Origin: a virus
IMG/VR virus record: IMGVR_UViG_3300026097_001382
Location: 1-33,920 of that record
DNA length: 33,920 nt
Reading direction: 5' to 3' (one strand)
This document shows positions 15,396 through 24,739 of the stretch, piece by piece. The position numbers were made by a program, and so were the translations under genes. The notes under the pieces are model-generated. The model made no database searches, was not told where the DNA came from, and worked only from the letters and a program-made list of their open reading frames with translations. Numbering within the stretch: the first letter of the stretch is position 1; each line of letters opens with the position of its first letter.

Positions 15396-18300
15396 ATATA
15401 TAGAACACCAGAACCATCTTATAACACATACAGTGGAAATGTAAACATTAATTTTAAATCAAATGTTCCTTCTACTAAATTTATAATTGATGGAAGAGAA
15501 CAAGGAACTTCTCCACTTTCTTTAACTTTTACTGAAAAAGAATTACAAACCAAAAGAACAATATCTGCAGAAAAAAGTGGATATACTTCTTCGGATAGAT
15601 ACGAAATATTTACTAAGAAAAAAACTTTCACAAAAAATGTAAGACCGTTATTTAACGAGAATGGAGAACGTTTAAGAGATGATAGTTTTTTAGATAGAGA
15701 ACGAGGAACGGTTTCAACTGGTATTAATGATTTAAACGAAACGGTTTTCTTTGGGTCAAGAGAATCTCAAAGAGAAAGAGAAGATGCTAGAGTTGTATTT
15801 GATGGAAACAATACTCTTTTAAATGAGTTAACTTATACCTACTTTGAATTATCGGTAATTAAAATAAATTCAGATGGAACACGAATTCCATTTGCAGTTC
15901 CAAATATTACAGATGTATCTTCATATGATTTTAAAGAACCAAGAAATGTAAGTTTCGAACTTCCATTTTCTCTTACTCAAAATGATATTGAAGTACCACC
16001 TCCTACTACAACAACTTATACCGTAAGAATACTCGGTGATGTATCATCAAACGATATCATTACATACCGAAACCAAAAAGGACAGGGTGGGTATGTAATA
16101 AACGATCAACCAACCGAATTCACGTTTGTACAAGAAATTGGTGATACTACTCCATATTTAGATTTACAAGGTAATGGTATATCACACAATACCCATACTG
16201 TAAAATATGAATTTAGAAATAGTGAATCAAATATCATTAGAACCAAGCAAGGAATGGAGGCTCGTTTCGAATTATTACCTGGTAATAATGATATTCAAGT
16301 TTCTGCAGTAAAAGTACCATCAACTCCAACTCCAGTTGGTAAGCCACTTATCAATGTTGATAATAATCGCTTGGTATTAAATATAGCAAGTGAAGATGAA
16401 GTTAGATTATCATACTCTACAAGTGATTCGGATATTGTAAATTACTCTTTGGGTAATATTCAAAAACAAATAGAACCAAATGGAAGTTTAGTTTTAAAAA
16501 AATCAGATTTTCCAAACGGAGTAGGAACTTATAATTTATTTTTACAACCAGTATCAACAAGAGATGGTAATGGTGATACAGAAAAAATATCCATTGTAGT
16601 AGAAAGTAAATCATGGTTACCTGGTCCTGATATTACTCATATAAATTATCCTCAAAATATCAAAGGGGTCGATTTCAAAGAATATGATATTGACTTTAAT
16701 ATCACCTGGCAATCTATTAATACAAACTATGTAAATGTTTATGTAGGTAAAGTTGATCAATCTACATTTTTAGGAAAATATACAAAAAGTAGTAAGGCTG
16801 TTTTTAATGTTGAATCTATTTTAAGAAAATCACTTACAAACACCGATGAATCAATAGATATTACACGATTTAAACTTTTATTTGTTCCTTATAATCTTGA
16901 AGGAGATTCTATCACAACAGGTAAAGTAGAAGAAATTAATATAACTTTTGATAAGGGGGATTTAAAACTTAGAAGAGGTTCGGTAGTAAATGATATTAAA
17001 AATGTATTTGAAAATTCATTTAATATAGATGGATTTAATCGATATACATCTGATTTACTAACTAACTATATTCATCTAGGAAACGGTGATAATAAATTAA
17101 TTGGTAGATTTGGTATCGATAGAGATACATTTTCAGAAAAAAGAATTAATCCAGATACCAATCAAGAAGAAGTTATTAAGGAAGAGAGAAGTTTAGTTCT
17201 TAAACTATATGAACCACTTCCAAGAGGAATTGATACTAACGATAAAGTTTGGATTTCAAAAGTACAATCTATACCAGTAATAGATAAAATTACTATTATT
17301 GAAGATACAACGAAAGATTGTATAAGATTGACACCGAATTTTGATTTGGAATTAGGCGATGATGTTGGATATCAAATATACGATGAGTTAGTCGCAAGTG
17401 GTTCCACTTCATCAACAAGTGTTGTAAATCAATTTATATCTTCATCTGGGTTTTCTTTGGAAAATTTAGATTTAGAATTTGAATCTGATTCTGATTATTA
17501 TTGGGAAAATTTTGTAAAATATTCAAGTGCAACAGAAAGAGTTGAAAACTTTTATTACAAAGTAAAATTGATTGAAGCATATGAAGATAAAATCGAAAGA
17601 AATCAGAATTTAACATCAGCATCTATATCTCCTACAACATTAAAAGAGAATGAAAGAAATCAAACTCAAATAAATAACATAAAGAAAGAGTTTGATGCTT
17701 TTGAAAAATTCTTATTTGTATCATCATCTGAAAGTGGATTAACTTATCCAAAAACAAATAATACAGGTAGTTTATCACACACAACTTCATCTGAGGTTTT
17801 AAGTTGGTATAATGGAATTAAATATTCTGCTCAAGAATATGATTATAATAACTTAAATTCACTAAGAAACAACTTACCCTCTCATATATTAGATGATGGT
17901 AATAATTCTGATTATGTTTTATTCTTTGATATGATAGGTCAGCACTTTGATGTTGTTTATACTCATGCAAAAGGATTTGCACAATCTAGAAAATTAGAAC
18001 ATAAATTAGATAATGGTATTAAAGATTCTTTAGTTTATCAAATGTTAGAATCGTTAGGATGGGATACTAAATCTGGACTTCAATCTCAAGTACTTTGGGA
18101 ATATGCATTTGGTCAATCAAAAGATGGTACTCAATTATCATCCATGTCGGGTAAAGATAGACAAGAAGAAATTTGGAGAAGAATCTTAAATAACCTACCA
18201 TATCTTTACAAACATAAGGGTACTAAACGAGCAATTCATGCAGCAATGTCCTCATATGGAGTTCCTGCTTCTATGTTGACGGTGATGGAATTTGGTGGAC

Positions 18301-20366
18301 CAAAAGACCCATCACAACCAGGTACAACTAAATTTTCATTTGAAGATAGAACTGCTGCAATAAACATTAGTGGTTCTTCTGCAATTACTATTCCTTGGAA
18401 AGAGTATAATGGAGAACATCCTAATGCGGTTGAAATAAGAGTACAAACATCTCAAAGGCAAGACCAACAAGTTATTAGTGGTTCTAATTGGTCTTTAGAT
18501 ATTTTAAAAGATACAGGTTCTCTTGCAAGAGTACAACTAACAATCGGTAATCAATCATCGTCAACCGAACCAATTCCATTCTTTAACGATGAATATAGTT
18601 CAATTTTCATTAATAGGATTTCTGGTTCATCAAACTACTCGTATGATTTATATGTAAAAGAAGCCTTCCAAGAAAGAATCAGAAACGAAGAATCTTCTTC
18701 TATTTCTTCTGCATCTTTAGATTGGGAATTGGGTGACGAAATTAAAATTGGTGGTTCAACTTTTACTGGTTTAGTTGATGAGTTCCGTTTATGGAAAGAG
18801 CCATTAGATGAATCTTTACTAGATAATCACACTTTATTGCCTGATGCAATTAATGGTAACCACATTTCATCATCTACCGAAGACCTTTTATTTAGAAACG
18901 ATTTCGAATATCCAAAAAATAGAAGTACAAGTGGTGATGTTTATATTAAGAACGTTGCTCTTCTCCAAGATTATGCAACTTTCTCAACTGCATCAAACTT
19001 TGAGAATGTAACTTCATATCCATATCAATATACTCCATATGATAGAACTGTAACGGCCGAAGTTCCTTCGAGTGGATTCAATGTTGGTAATAAAATTAGA
19101 TTTGAAGACCAAACTTTAATTTCAAATCTTAATTACAAAACTCGTGCAACACGAAGGTCATTTGACCAATCACCAATTGATTCAAATAGGCTAGGGTTAT
19201 TCTTCTCACCTATTAAAGAAATCAATATGGATATTCTTAAATCTTTGGGTTCATTTAATATTGATAATTATATTGGAGACCCAAGTGATGATTACTCATA
19301 TGAGTATCGAAACTTACGAGATTTAAGAAATTACTATTTCGATAGATATACTCTTAACTTCCAAGAATATATTCAGTTAGTTCGTTATATTGATAAATCC
19401 CTTTTTGATGTTTTAGAATCTCTTGTACCTGCAAGAGCAAAGGTATCAAAAGGATTATTAATAGAACCACACATTTTAGAAAGAAGTAAAACCGATTGGA
19501 CAAAACCAACTGGTTCTAATGATTCTTATCAAACTAAAATTGATACACAAGAAAATATCCATGTAGTATCAACTGAAGATACCCATTTGGCAATCATATC
19601 TGCAAGTGATGATACTGAACTAAGTGGGGAAACTCCATTTTATTCTTCAAGTGTTGATGCATCTCCATTTTCACAATTAATAGGTACTAAGGATGATTAT
19701 CAATCAACAATTGATACAACCGAAGATACTTCATTAAATGGATTTATGACTGTAAATAGTGGTTCAGATATGGGTGGTATATCTATAACAATTGATGCGG
19801 AAATTACATCATCTATTACATCTCAATACGATAGTACACAAAATTACCAACAAGTTGGAATGGATATCCAATCAATGACCGTTGCTGGATTTGGTTTATA
19901 TGGTGAAAATGGAGAATCTATAAGAACTTATATAGATTCATTCGGTAATAAAATAAAAGATAGAGTTAAGGTATATTTATTAACAGAAGAATATACTGAA
20001 TTAGTACCAACAATAAGTGGTAGTTCAAATGAAATACCTTACTTTGAAGAAGTAACAAAGTATAGAAAGAAAGTAAATATACTACCTTTCACAGGATCAG
20101 ATGGATTAGAAAATCAACTAAAATTTACAGGTAGTGAGGATTATTTTACACATGAACCGTTGAATGGTTATTTCCCAACACATTACAGAAATGTTGGTGA
20201 TTTAACAACTGGATTACAAAATTCATACTATAATGGATCAAAACAAACTTCTGCAACTACCTTAGATGGTGGTTCACCTGTACAAACATTTACAACTAAT
20301 CCAAATACTCTAAGAGTAAATGATAGTGGTAGAGGAAGTGGCGAACCCATATTGGAAGTTGATTGA
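15204..20366 (+). CDS. Giant baseplate/tail structural protein (PEGA-like and LamG-like regions)
   Basis: The largest gene in the window, 1720 residues. Domains in order: one GCTD repeat (44-64); a PEGA-like beta domain (about 80-146, with STKFIIDGREQGTSPLSLTF); a long beta-rich part; then WENFVKYSSATERVENFYYK (about 767-786) and WRRILNNLPYLYKHKGTKRA (about 991-1010) followed by YGVPASMLTVMEFGG, patterns I recall from very large baseplate proteins of marine phages. A LamG/concanavalin-like region with VDEFRLWKEPLDESLL lies at about 1042-1217, followed by LVPARAKVSKGLLIEPHILE near 1410. No enzyme motif is seen. It is probably a peripheral baseplate protein with possible glycan-binding modules. 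It has no strong ribosome-binding site. Confidence 0.82.
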   Translation: MQSKEFFDFSFSNPTLNPILDDRGDSDALSEGRPIGGGIIIRSGCTDRNATNYNPQATTNDGSCIYRTPEPSYNTYSGNVNINFKSNVPSTKFIIDGREQGTSPLSLTFTEKELQTKRTISAEKSGYTSSDRYEIFTKKKTFTKNVRPLFNENGERLRDDSFLDRERGTVSTGINDLNETVFFGSRESQREREDARVVFDGNNTLLNELTYTYFELSVIKINSDGTRIPFAVPNITDVSSYDFKEPRNVSFELPFSLTQNDIEVPPPTTTTYTVRILGDVSSNDIITYRNQKGQGGYVINDQPTEFTFVQEIGDTTPYLDLQGNGISHNTHTVKYEFRNSESNIIRTKQGMEARFELLPGNNDIQVSAVKVPSTPTPVGKPLINVDNNRLVLNIASEDEVRLSYSTSDSDIVNYSLGNIQKQIEPNGSLVLKKSDFPNGVGTYNLFLQPVSTRDGNGDTEKISIVVESKSWLPGPDITHINYPQNIKGVDFKEYDIDFNITWQSINTNYVNVYVGKVDQSTFLGKYTKSSKAVFNVESILRKSLTNTDESIDITRFKLLFVPYNLEGDSITTGKVEEINITFDKGDLKLRRGSVVNDIKNVFENSFNIDGFNRYTSDLLTNYIHLGNGDNKLIGRFGIDRDTFSEKRINPDTNQEEVIKEERSLVLKLYEPLPRGIDTNDKVWISKVQSIPVIDKITIIEDTTKDCIRLTPNFDLELGDDVGYQIYDELVASGSTSSTSVVNQFISSSGFSLENLDLEFESDSDYYWENFVKYSSATERVENFYYKVKLIEAYEDKIERNQNLTSASISPTTLKENERNQTQINNIKKEFDAFEKFLFVSSSESGLTYPKTNNTGSLSHTTSSEVLSWYNGIKYSAQEYDYNNLNSLRNNLPSHILDDGNNSDYVLFFDMIGQHFDVVYTHAKGFAQSRKLEHKLDNGIKDSLVYQMLESLGWDTKSGLQSQVLWEYAFGQSKDGTQLSSMSGKDRQEEIWRRILNNLPYLYKHKGTKRAIHAAMSSYGVPASMLTVMEFGGPKDPSQPGTTKFSFEDRTAAINISGSSAITIPWKEYNGEHPNAVEIRVQTSQRQDQQVISGSNWSLDILKDTGSLARVQLTIGNQSSSTEPIPFFNDEYSSIFINRISGSSNYSYDLYVKEAFQERIRNEESSSISSASLDWELGDEIKIGGSTFTGLVDEFRLWKEPLDESLLDNHTLLPDAINGNHISSSTEDLLFRNDFEYPKNRSTSGDVYIKNVALLQDYATFSTASNFENVTSYPYQYTPYDRTVTAEVPSSGFNVGNKIRFEDQTLISNLNYKTRATRRSFDQSPIDSNRLGLFFSPIKEINMDILKSLGSFNIDNYIGDPSDDYSYEYRNLRDLRNYYFDRYTLNFQEYIQLVRYIDKSLFDVLESLVPARAKVSKGLLIEPHILERSKTDWTKPTGSNDSYQTKIDTQENIHVVSTEDTHLAIISASDDTELSGETPFYSSSVDASPFSQLIGTKDDYQSTIDTTEDTSLNGFMTVNSGSDMGGISITIDAEITSSITSQYDSTQNYQQVGMDIQSMTVAGFGLYGENGESIRTYIDSFGNKIKDRVKVYLLTEEYTELVPTISGSSNEIPYFEEVTKYRKKVNILPFTGSDGLENQLKFTGSEDYFTHEPLNGYFPTHYRNVGDLTTGLQNSYYNGSKQTSATTLDGGSPVQTFTTNPNTLRVNDSGRGSGEPILEVD

Positions 20367-20386
20367 TTTGAATAATTTAAAATACT

Positions 20387-20395
20387 TATATTTAT
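20387..20395 (+). promoter_or_regulatory. Putative late promoter, TATATTTAT
   Basis: A perfect motif copy in the 59-nt gap after the giant gene, 30 nt before the ATG at 20426. It would drive the two structural genes up to the terminator at 22332. Confidence 0.65.
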
Positions 20396-20425
20396 ATATT
20401 GAATAACAAATAGGATTTATACAAC

Positions 20426-21055
20426 ATGGCTTATTTAGATAATACCGAAATCACCGTTGATGCTATTCTCACTAAAAAGGGTAGAGAGAAATTAGCAGCT
20501 GGAAACGGACTTAACATTTCCAAGTTTGCTTTAGGAGATGATGAAGTAGATTACACACTTTATGAACCTGCTCATCCAAAAGGATCTGCATATTATGATG
20601 CATCAATTAGAGCAATTCCTGTAACCGAAGCTTCTCCAGATGAAACTCAAGTTTTAAAATACAAATTAGTGACCTTACCAAAGGGAACAACAAGAATTCC
20701 TAAAGTGGAATTTGGAGTTCCGAACATTGCGGTAAATCAAAACTCTGGTCAAGTTGCCCTTACACCTACAACTTCACCAAGTGGAAATACTCAAAGTGGA
20801 TATACACTTGTATTATCTAATAAAAACGCCGGTTCAATTGTTGGTACTGGTCTTTCACAAAGTGCATCATCAGTTCCAACATTCTTGGGTGATGAACTTA
20901 CAGAAACTGCAGCAGTGGATACAGGATTAACATTTACTTTCATTCCCAATCCAAACATTACTCAAACTATTAAAACTACTTTGACGGTTTATGGTAATGA
21001 AACAGGTGGTTCACAATCTATACCAGTAACAGTAACTTACGTACAACCAACCTAA
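20426..21055 (+). CDS. Virion structural protein, 209 residues
   Basis: The N-terminus (YLDNTEITVDAILTKKGREK, then FALGDDEVDYTLYEPAHPKGSAYYDASI) is a pattern I recall as conserved in virion proteins of large marine phages. The LTKKGRE...L..G......F..GDDE signature also recalls small fibre or tail-associated proteins. The C-terminal half is beta-rich and Ser/Thr-rich (about 95-209), resembling an Ig-like or adhesin-like domain. No enzymatic motif is seen. It lies 19 nt before the next structural gene, with an AGGAG ribosome-binding site for that gene, so the two form one unit started at the late promoter-like box. The exact place in the particle is unknown. Confidence 0.75.
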   Translation: MAYLDNTEITVDAILTKKGREKLAAGNGLNISKFALGDDEVDYTLYEPAHPKGSAYYDASIRAIPVTEASPDETQVLKYKLVTLPKGTTRIPKVEFGVPNIAVNQNSGQVALTPTTSPSGNTQSGYTLVLSNKNAGSIVGTGLSQSASSVPTFLGDELTETAAVDTGLTFTFIPNPNITQTIKTTLTVYGNETGGSQSIPVTVTYVQPT

Positions 21056-21074
21056 TAGGAGATAAACAAAAGAT

Positions 21075-22304
21075 ATGGCACAGATTTCAGGACAAGCGGG
21101 GATTAACTTATCACAAGAGTTAGCAAATTATTTATCCGCACAACAAGGAAACTTAACATCAGAACAAATTACTTCTATTGTTAACCAATACCTAACGGGT
21201 GGTGATAAACTTGCTGCTCAACAATCACAAATTACAACTGGTCTTTTTAAAAGATTCACAGAGTTTGACCAAATTACAGGTAAGGTTGAAGTAGTAACGA
21301 CAGGCCTTTGGAGTGGAGATACTGGTTCATTAACCTCGTTCTTCATATCACCAACTCAATCAGTTGCAGCTTCATCTGAGTATTATTTAAATGTATATGA
21401 TAAAGACCCATCTTCTGATACATCTGCTGCTATTCAATATGCGGTTGCTTATGGACACAAAACAGGTGGTGGCTCAACTTCATTGGTAGTTGATGATAAT
21501 TCAACCCAAGCAACTAAAGCTACTTATGCACAATATGCACAAATTCTATTAGATGAAGATGAATCTTTATTTACTTTTACCGATGGAACTGATACTGGTG
21601 GTGAAACATCAAATCAAATTTATGCAATCAACATTTCTCGTGCTAGATACAAAGAAGAGATGGATGCAGGTAACTGGTCAATTCAAATTTCTGGTTCTAA
21701 TGGTATTTCTACTTTTATTGATGATAGTGGTAAGAAATTCTCGGATAGAGTTGGTAAGGCGGGTAGAGTATTTAACATTGCATCAGGTTCTCTTAACTTA
21801 GGAACTGAAAACGAAGCAACTATTCAATCAACTATTTCTTCTAATGGAGAAGGTTATGGATTATTTTATCCAGACCAAGGTATCTTAGTATTCAACCCTA
21901 CTGCATTACACGATACAATCGGAACTTCAATCGATAGTGGTTCTATTGAAGGTGCTTCTCTTTATACAGGAACTGATAGAGAAGGTAAAAACCAATTCTT
22001 ATTACACAATGCAATCAAGGGTGGTAGTGATTTCCAAGCAAGAAGAACAGAAAATGTTTCTACATCTCATTACTTTGTAAGAGCAACAAACAGAGAATTT
22101 AACTTCTCAAACAACCCAACTTTTTCAACTGGTTCGGATGGAAGATTTTCAGAATCAACATTTGAAAGAAATCCAATAACTTTTATTACAACAGTTGGAT
22201 TATATAATGATGCTAACGAAATGTTAGCTGTGGCTAAAACCTCACAACCAATCCCTAAATCATTTGATAAAGAGATACTTATAAAAGTTAAGTTGGATTT
22301 TTGA
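21075..22304 (+). CDS. Virion structural protein, paralogue of the gene at 22390
   Basis: The 409-residue protein has a helical N-terminus (about 1-60, SQELANYLSAQQGNLTSEQI) and a long beta-rich body. Its C-terminal block, REFNFSNNPTF...FITTVGLYNDANEMLAVAKTSQPI (about 336-398), is repeated in diverged form in the gene at 22390, marking the two as paralogues over that part. This type of C-terminus is known to me from structural proteins of T4-like marine phages. A strong ribosome-binding site (AGGAG, about 21056-21060) precedes the ATG. The gene ends just before a terminator, so it closes its unit. Its position in the particle is unknown. Confidence 0.78.
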   Translation: MAQISGQAGINLSQELANYLSAQQGNLTSEQITSIVNQYLTGGDKLAAQQSQITTGLFKRFTEFDQITGKVEVVTTGLWSGDTGSLTSFFISPTQSVAASSEYYLNVYDKDPSSDTSAAIQYAVAYGHKTGGGSTSLVVDDNSTQATKATYAQYAQILLDEDESLFTFTDGTDTGGETSNQIYAINISRARYKEEMDAGNWSIQISGSNGISTFIDDSGKKFSDRVGKAGRVFNIASGSLNLGTENEATIQSTISSNGEGYGLFYPDQGILVFNPTALHDTIGTSIDSGSIEGASLYTGTDREGKNQFLLHNAIKGGSDFQARRTENVSTSHYFVRATNREFNFSNNPTFSTGSDGRFSESTFERNPITFITTVGLYNDANEMLAVAKTSQPIPKSFDKEILIKVKLDF

Positions 22305-22331
22305 TATAAAAGTATAAATAAAATTTAAACC

Positions 22332-22358
22332 AAACCCCACTTTCGTGGGGTTTTTTGT
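22332..22358 (+). terminator. Rho-independent terminator, stem AAACCCCAC/GTGGGGTTT
   Basis: The 9-bp stem, AAACCCCAC (22332-22340) and GTGGGGTTT (22345-22353), has loop TTTC and is followed by a T-rich tail. The stem is identical to that at 5533, with a different loop. The late promoter-like box begins 11 nt after the stem in both. Confidence 0.9.
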
Positions 22359-22363
22359 TTCGG

Positions 22364-22372
22364 TATATTTAT
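22364..22372 (+). promoter_or_regulatory. Putative late promoter, TATATTTAT
   Basis: A perfect motif copy directly after the terminator, 17 nt before the ATG at 22390. Because transcription from upstream should stop here, the next gene needs a promoter, which supports function. Confidence 0.7.
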
Positions 22373-22389
22373 ATAGAGGGAAAAAGTAT

Positions 22390-23520
22390 ATGTTAAAAAC
22401 CATACCTAAATCAAGTGTATCTAAACGCTCATTCAAAGTATATAAAGAATGGGAGGTAACGGATTCTGATTATCAGATTATATCTGCTTCATTGGAAAGT
22501 GGTTTATTTGATACAGGTTCTTCTGATAAACAAAATGATATATATACTACTCCTCTTTATCGTTCTATAAAGGCAAAGTTTTATAATCATTCATCTGCTG
22601 ATGTTTTTAATACATTTGGTAGATATGATAACTTAGCAAACATTTCAAAAGAACGAAGGATTTCAGATACAATTTATGTTTTAAAATTACCACAATCAAA
22701 ATATGGTGAAGAAATTAAACCAGAAAGTTCTATATTAACATCTGGTGGATTTTCTTATAATGATGATGGTAAGGGAAATATAACTTCTTTGGTTCCAAGA
22801 TACATAATTAATTTACTCGATTTCGAAACAAACGATATAATCATAGAAGATAGAGATGCTGAAATTTTTACGGGTACGATAATCTCAATGGATTTAGAAA
22901 CTGGAAATACTATTGCTATCTTTGGTGGTGATACTGATTCATTTATTTTAGTTACTCTTGATTTTGAATCTAATATTTTAACTACATCAACTCCATTAGA
23001 TTATCCTCAACTTGAAATTGATGAACTAGTATTTGGAAATATATTTTATGATGAAGGTTTATTGGTATTTACTGATCCAATAGAATCTAATTATACTTTA
23101 AATTATAGAAGTACCAAAACTATTTACGAAACTGAAGTTTTAGTTACTGCTAGGGCAGGAGAGTTTAACTATTCACAAAACCCAACGGCAATTGATGTAG
23201 TAGTTAGTGGTTCTTATTATGGAGAAATTACAAGAGAATTTAATCAAATAGTTGGTACTGATTACAAAAAATATAAAGTTATAGAGGATATAAAACGAAG
23301 AGAAACTTATACAGGATCACTTGGAGATGTAACTGGTTCTTGGGATGATTATTTTGAATCTTCATCAACAGACCCAACCGGTTCTTATCTTACATCGTAT
23401 ATTACCACAATTGGTTTATATGATAATGATGGTGATATGGTTGCAATAGCTAAATTACCAACACCAATTAAGAACTTACCAGATTATGATATGAACTTTA
23501 TTGTTCGTTTTGATACTTAA
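22390..23520 (+). CDS. Virion structural protein, paralogue of the gene at 21075
   Basis: The frame is open from an upstream ATG at 22345, but that start lies inside the terminator hairpin and before the promoter box. I therefore place the start at 22390, giving 376 residues beginning MLKTIPKSSVSKRSFKVYKE. The body is beta-rich. The C-terminus holds EFNYSQNPTAID (about 272) and YITTIGLYDNDGDMVAIAKLPTPI (about 341-364), which pair with REFNFSNNPTF and FITTVGLYNDANEMLAVAKTSQPI of the gene at 21075. The two proteins thus share a C-terminal module and probably occupy similar sites in the particle or bind the same partner. It is followed by another late promoter-like box. Confidence 0.78.
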   Translation: MLKTIPKSSVSKRSFKVYKEWEVTDSDYQIISASLESGLFDTGSSDKQNDIYTTPLYRSIKAKFYNHSSADVFNTFGRYDNLANISKERRISDTIYVLKLPQSKYGEEIKPESSILTSGGFSYNDDGKGNITSLVPRYIINLLDFETNDIIIEDRDAEIFTGTIISMDLETGNTIAIFGGDTDSFILVTLDFESNILTTSTPLDYPQLEIDELVFGNIFYDEGLLVFTDPIESNYTLNYRSTKTIYETEVLVTARAGEFNYSQNPTAIDVVVSGSYYGEITREFNQIVGTDYKKYKVIEDIKRRETYTGSLGDVTGSWDDYFESSSTDPTGSYLTSYITTIGLYDNDGDMVAIAKLPTPIKNLPDYDMNFIVRFDT

Positions 23521-23521
23521 T

Positions 23522-23530
23522 TATATTTAT
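23522..23530 (+). promoter_or_regulatory. Putative late promoter, TATATTTAT
   Basis: A perfect motif copy beginning 1 nt after the preceding stop, 21 nt before the ATG at 23552. A ribosome-binding site AAGGAG follows it (about 23540-23545). Confidence 0.62.
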
Positions 23531-23551
23531 ACTATATAAAGGAGATATATT

Positions 23552-23737
23552 ATGTCTAAAATATTAGAAACTTACCAAAAATCAGAATTTGCTAAATTAG
23601 CTGATAAATCAAAGGATAAAACACCTTTATCTGCAGATGATGGTGGAAATCAACTTCATAAAGATGATACAGCTCTTGCCCAAGCAAGAGGTGGTAAATT
23701 GGCAGATAAGAAATACTCTGATTCAATAGAAAGATAA
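23552..23737 (+). CDS. Small hydrophilic protein, 61 residues
   Basis: The gene has a good ribosome-binding site (AAGGAG) and its own late promoter-like box. The 61-residue product is highly polar (SADDGGNQLHKDDTALAQAR) with no hydrophobic core, likely disordered in part, and ends in KYSDSIER. I recognise no family. Late-type control and position at the end of the virion block suggest a small virion or assembly protein. The function is unknown. Confidence 0.65.
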   Translation: MSKILETYQKSEFAKLADKSKDKTPLSADDGGNQLHKDDTALAQARGGKLADKKYSDSIER

Positions 23738-23748
23738 AATTTTTCCTA

Positions 23749-24315
23749 TTGGCTGTACTTATTAACCATAAACAGAAATGGGGGTATATACATATTCCTA
23801 AAACTGGCGGAACTTCATTAACTAAATTATTACAACATCAACCAAATACCGAAGTAATAACTGGTCATGATTCTATCCGAGTTTTCATTCCATATTCAGA
23901 TTATTTTATTTTTACAATAGTAAGAAATCCATTTACTAGAATATTATCTGCGTATTATCATGGAATTAGAAAAGGGGAGTATGATTATTCTTTTGGTAAT
24001 TTTTTAAAAAAGACTAATTATTTAAATTTAACTATATTACCACAAACATTTTATGTTAATTCAAAAACAACTAAAATATCGTATATTGGAAAATATGAAG
24101 ATTATAATGAAAGTGTAAAAAATATTTTTAATAAATTGGGGTATAAACTGAACACAATACCACATTTAAATTATAACCCCATATACGATAAACATCCGAA
24201 CCTAAAACAAGAAAAATATTATAAACATCTTTACACTGAAGAGTGGATGAAAGATTTGGTTCGAGAAAAGTATAAAGATGATTTCAAACAATTTAACTAT
24301 GACTTGGAAATATAA
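23749..24315 (+). CDS. Sulfotransferase, PAPS-dependent
   Basis: Sulfotransferases move a sulfate from PAPS to a hydroxyl or amine on a sugar or small molecule. The 188-residue protein has the 5'-phosphosulfate loop IPKTGGTSL (residues 16-24, Lys18 key) and the 3'-phosphate block FTIVRNPFTRILSAYY (55-70, Arg59 and Ser67). Spacing and sequence match the short sulfotransferase family that acts on carbohydrates. No ATG fits, and the first usable codon is TTG at 23749, so the start is less certain. It has no signal peptide and should be cytoplasmic. The acceptor is unknown; candidates are host surface sugars or a phage glycan. Its 3' end overlaps the GIY-YIG gene. Confidence 0.85.
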   Translation: MAVLINHKQKWGYIHIPKTGGTSLTKLLQHQPNTEVITGHDSIRVFIPYSDYFIFTIVRNPFTRILSAYYHGIRKGEYDYSFGNFLKKTNYLNLTILPQTFYVNSKTTKISYIGKYEDYNESVKNIFNKLGYKLNTIPHLNYNPIYDKHPNLKQEKYYKHLYTEEWMKDLVREKYKDDFKQFNYDLEI

Positions 24316-24739
24316 AGGAGAATATATTACTCAACTTGAAGATATGCCCGAAAATGTTTTTGGGTTTATTTATAAAATCACCAATACTACGACTGGTGAA
24401 TATTACATTGGAAAAAAACAAGTAGTTTCAATTCGAAAAAGAAATTTTGGTAAAAAAGAAATTGCCTTACTTGAAGATAAGAGAATAAAAAAATACGAGA
24501 TGGTTACTAAAGAATCTGATTGGAAATCATATCGTTCTTCAAACCAAACAGTAAAAAATTGGTTTTTAGATGAATCATTGGTTTCTCATTGTGATTTAGA
24601 AATACTTCGTTTTTGTTCTAACAAAAAATCACTAACTTATTATGAATTACAAGAACAATTTACACACGATGTTCTTGGTGATGAACTTGCTTTAAACGAA
24701 AATTTATTAGGTAAGTTTTACCGAAAAGATTTGGAATAG
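24299..24739 (+). CDS. GIY-YIG endonuclease
   Basis: The GIY-YIG domain is visible at GFIYKITN (residues 22-29) and YYIGKK (35-40). It is followed by ESDWKSYRSSN (about 73-83) and YYELQEQF, where the Glu fits the catalytic position of this phage family. I recall the same layout from many T4-like phages, as putative mobile or repair-type nucleases. An ATG at 24278 would add 7 residues, but the MTWKYKGEY start is more like relatives as I remember them. The gene overlaps the sulfotransferase end by 17 nt. Its last codons (K-F-Y-R-K-D-L-E-stop) and the promoter that follows are copied again at 25425-25477. It may be a free-standing homing-type nuclease. Confidence 0.82.
   Translation: MTWKYKGEYITQLEDMPENVFGFIYKITNTTTGEYYIGKKQVVSIRKRNFGKKEIALLEDKRIKKYEMVTKESDWKSYRSSNQTVKNWFLDESLVSHCDLEILRFCSNKKSLTYYELQEQFTHDVLGDELALNENLLGKFYRKDLE

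Noticed and set aside
21553-21801. An 82-codon plus-strand frame within the structural gene at 21075
   Set aside because: Alternate frame fully inside a well-supported structural gene, with no motif or start signal.
22345-22389. Upstream ATG giving a 15-residue N-terminal extension to the structural gene at 22390
   Set aside because: The codons lie in the terminator hairpin and over the promoter box, so the start would be upstream of the transcript.
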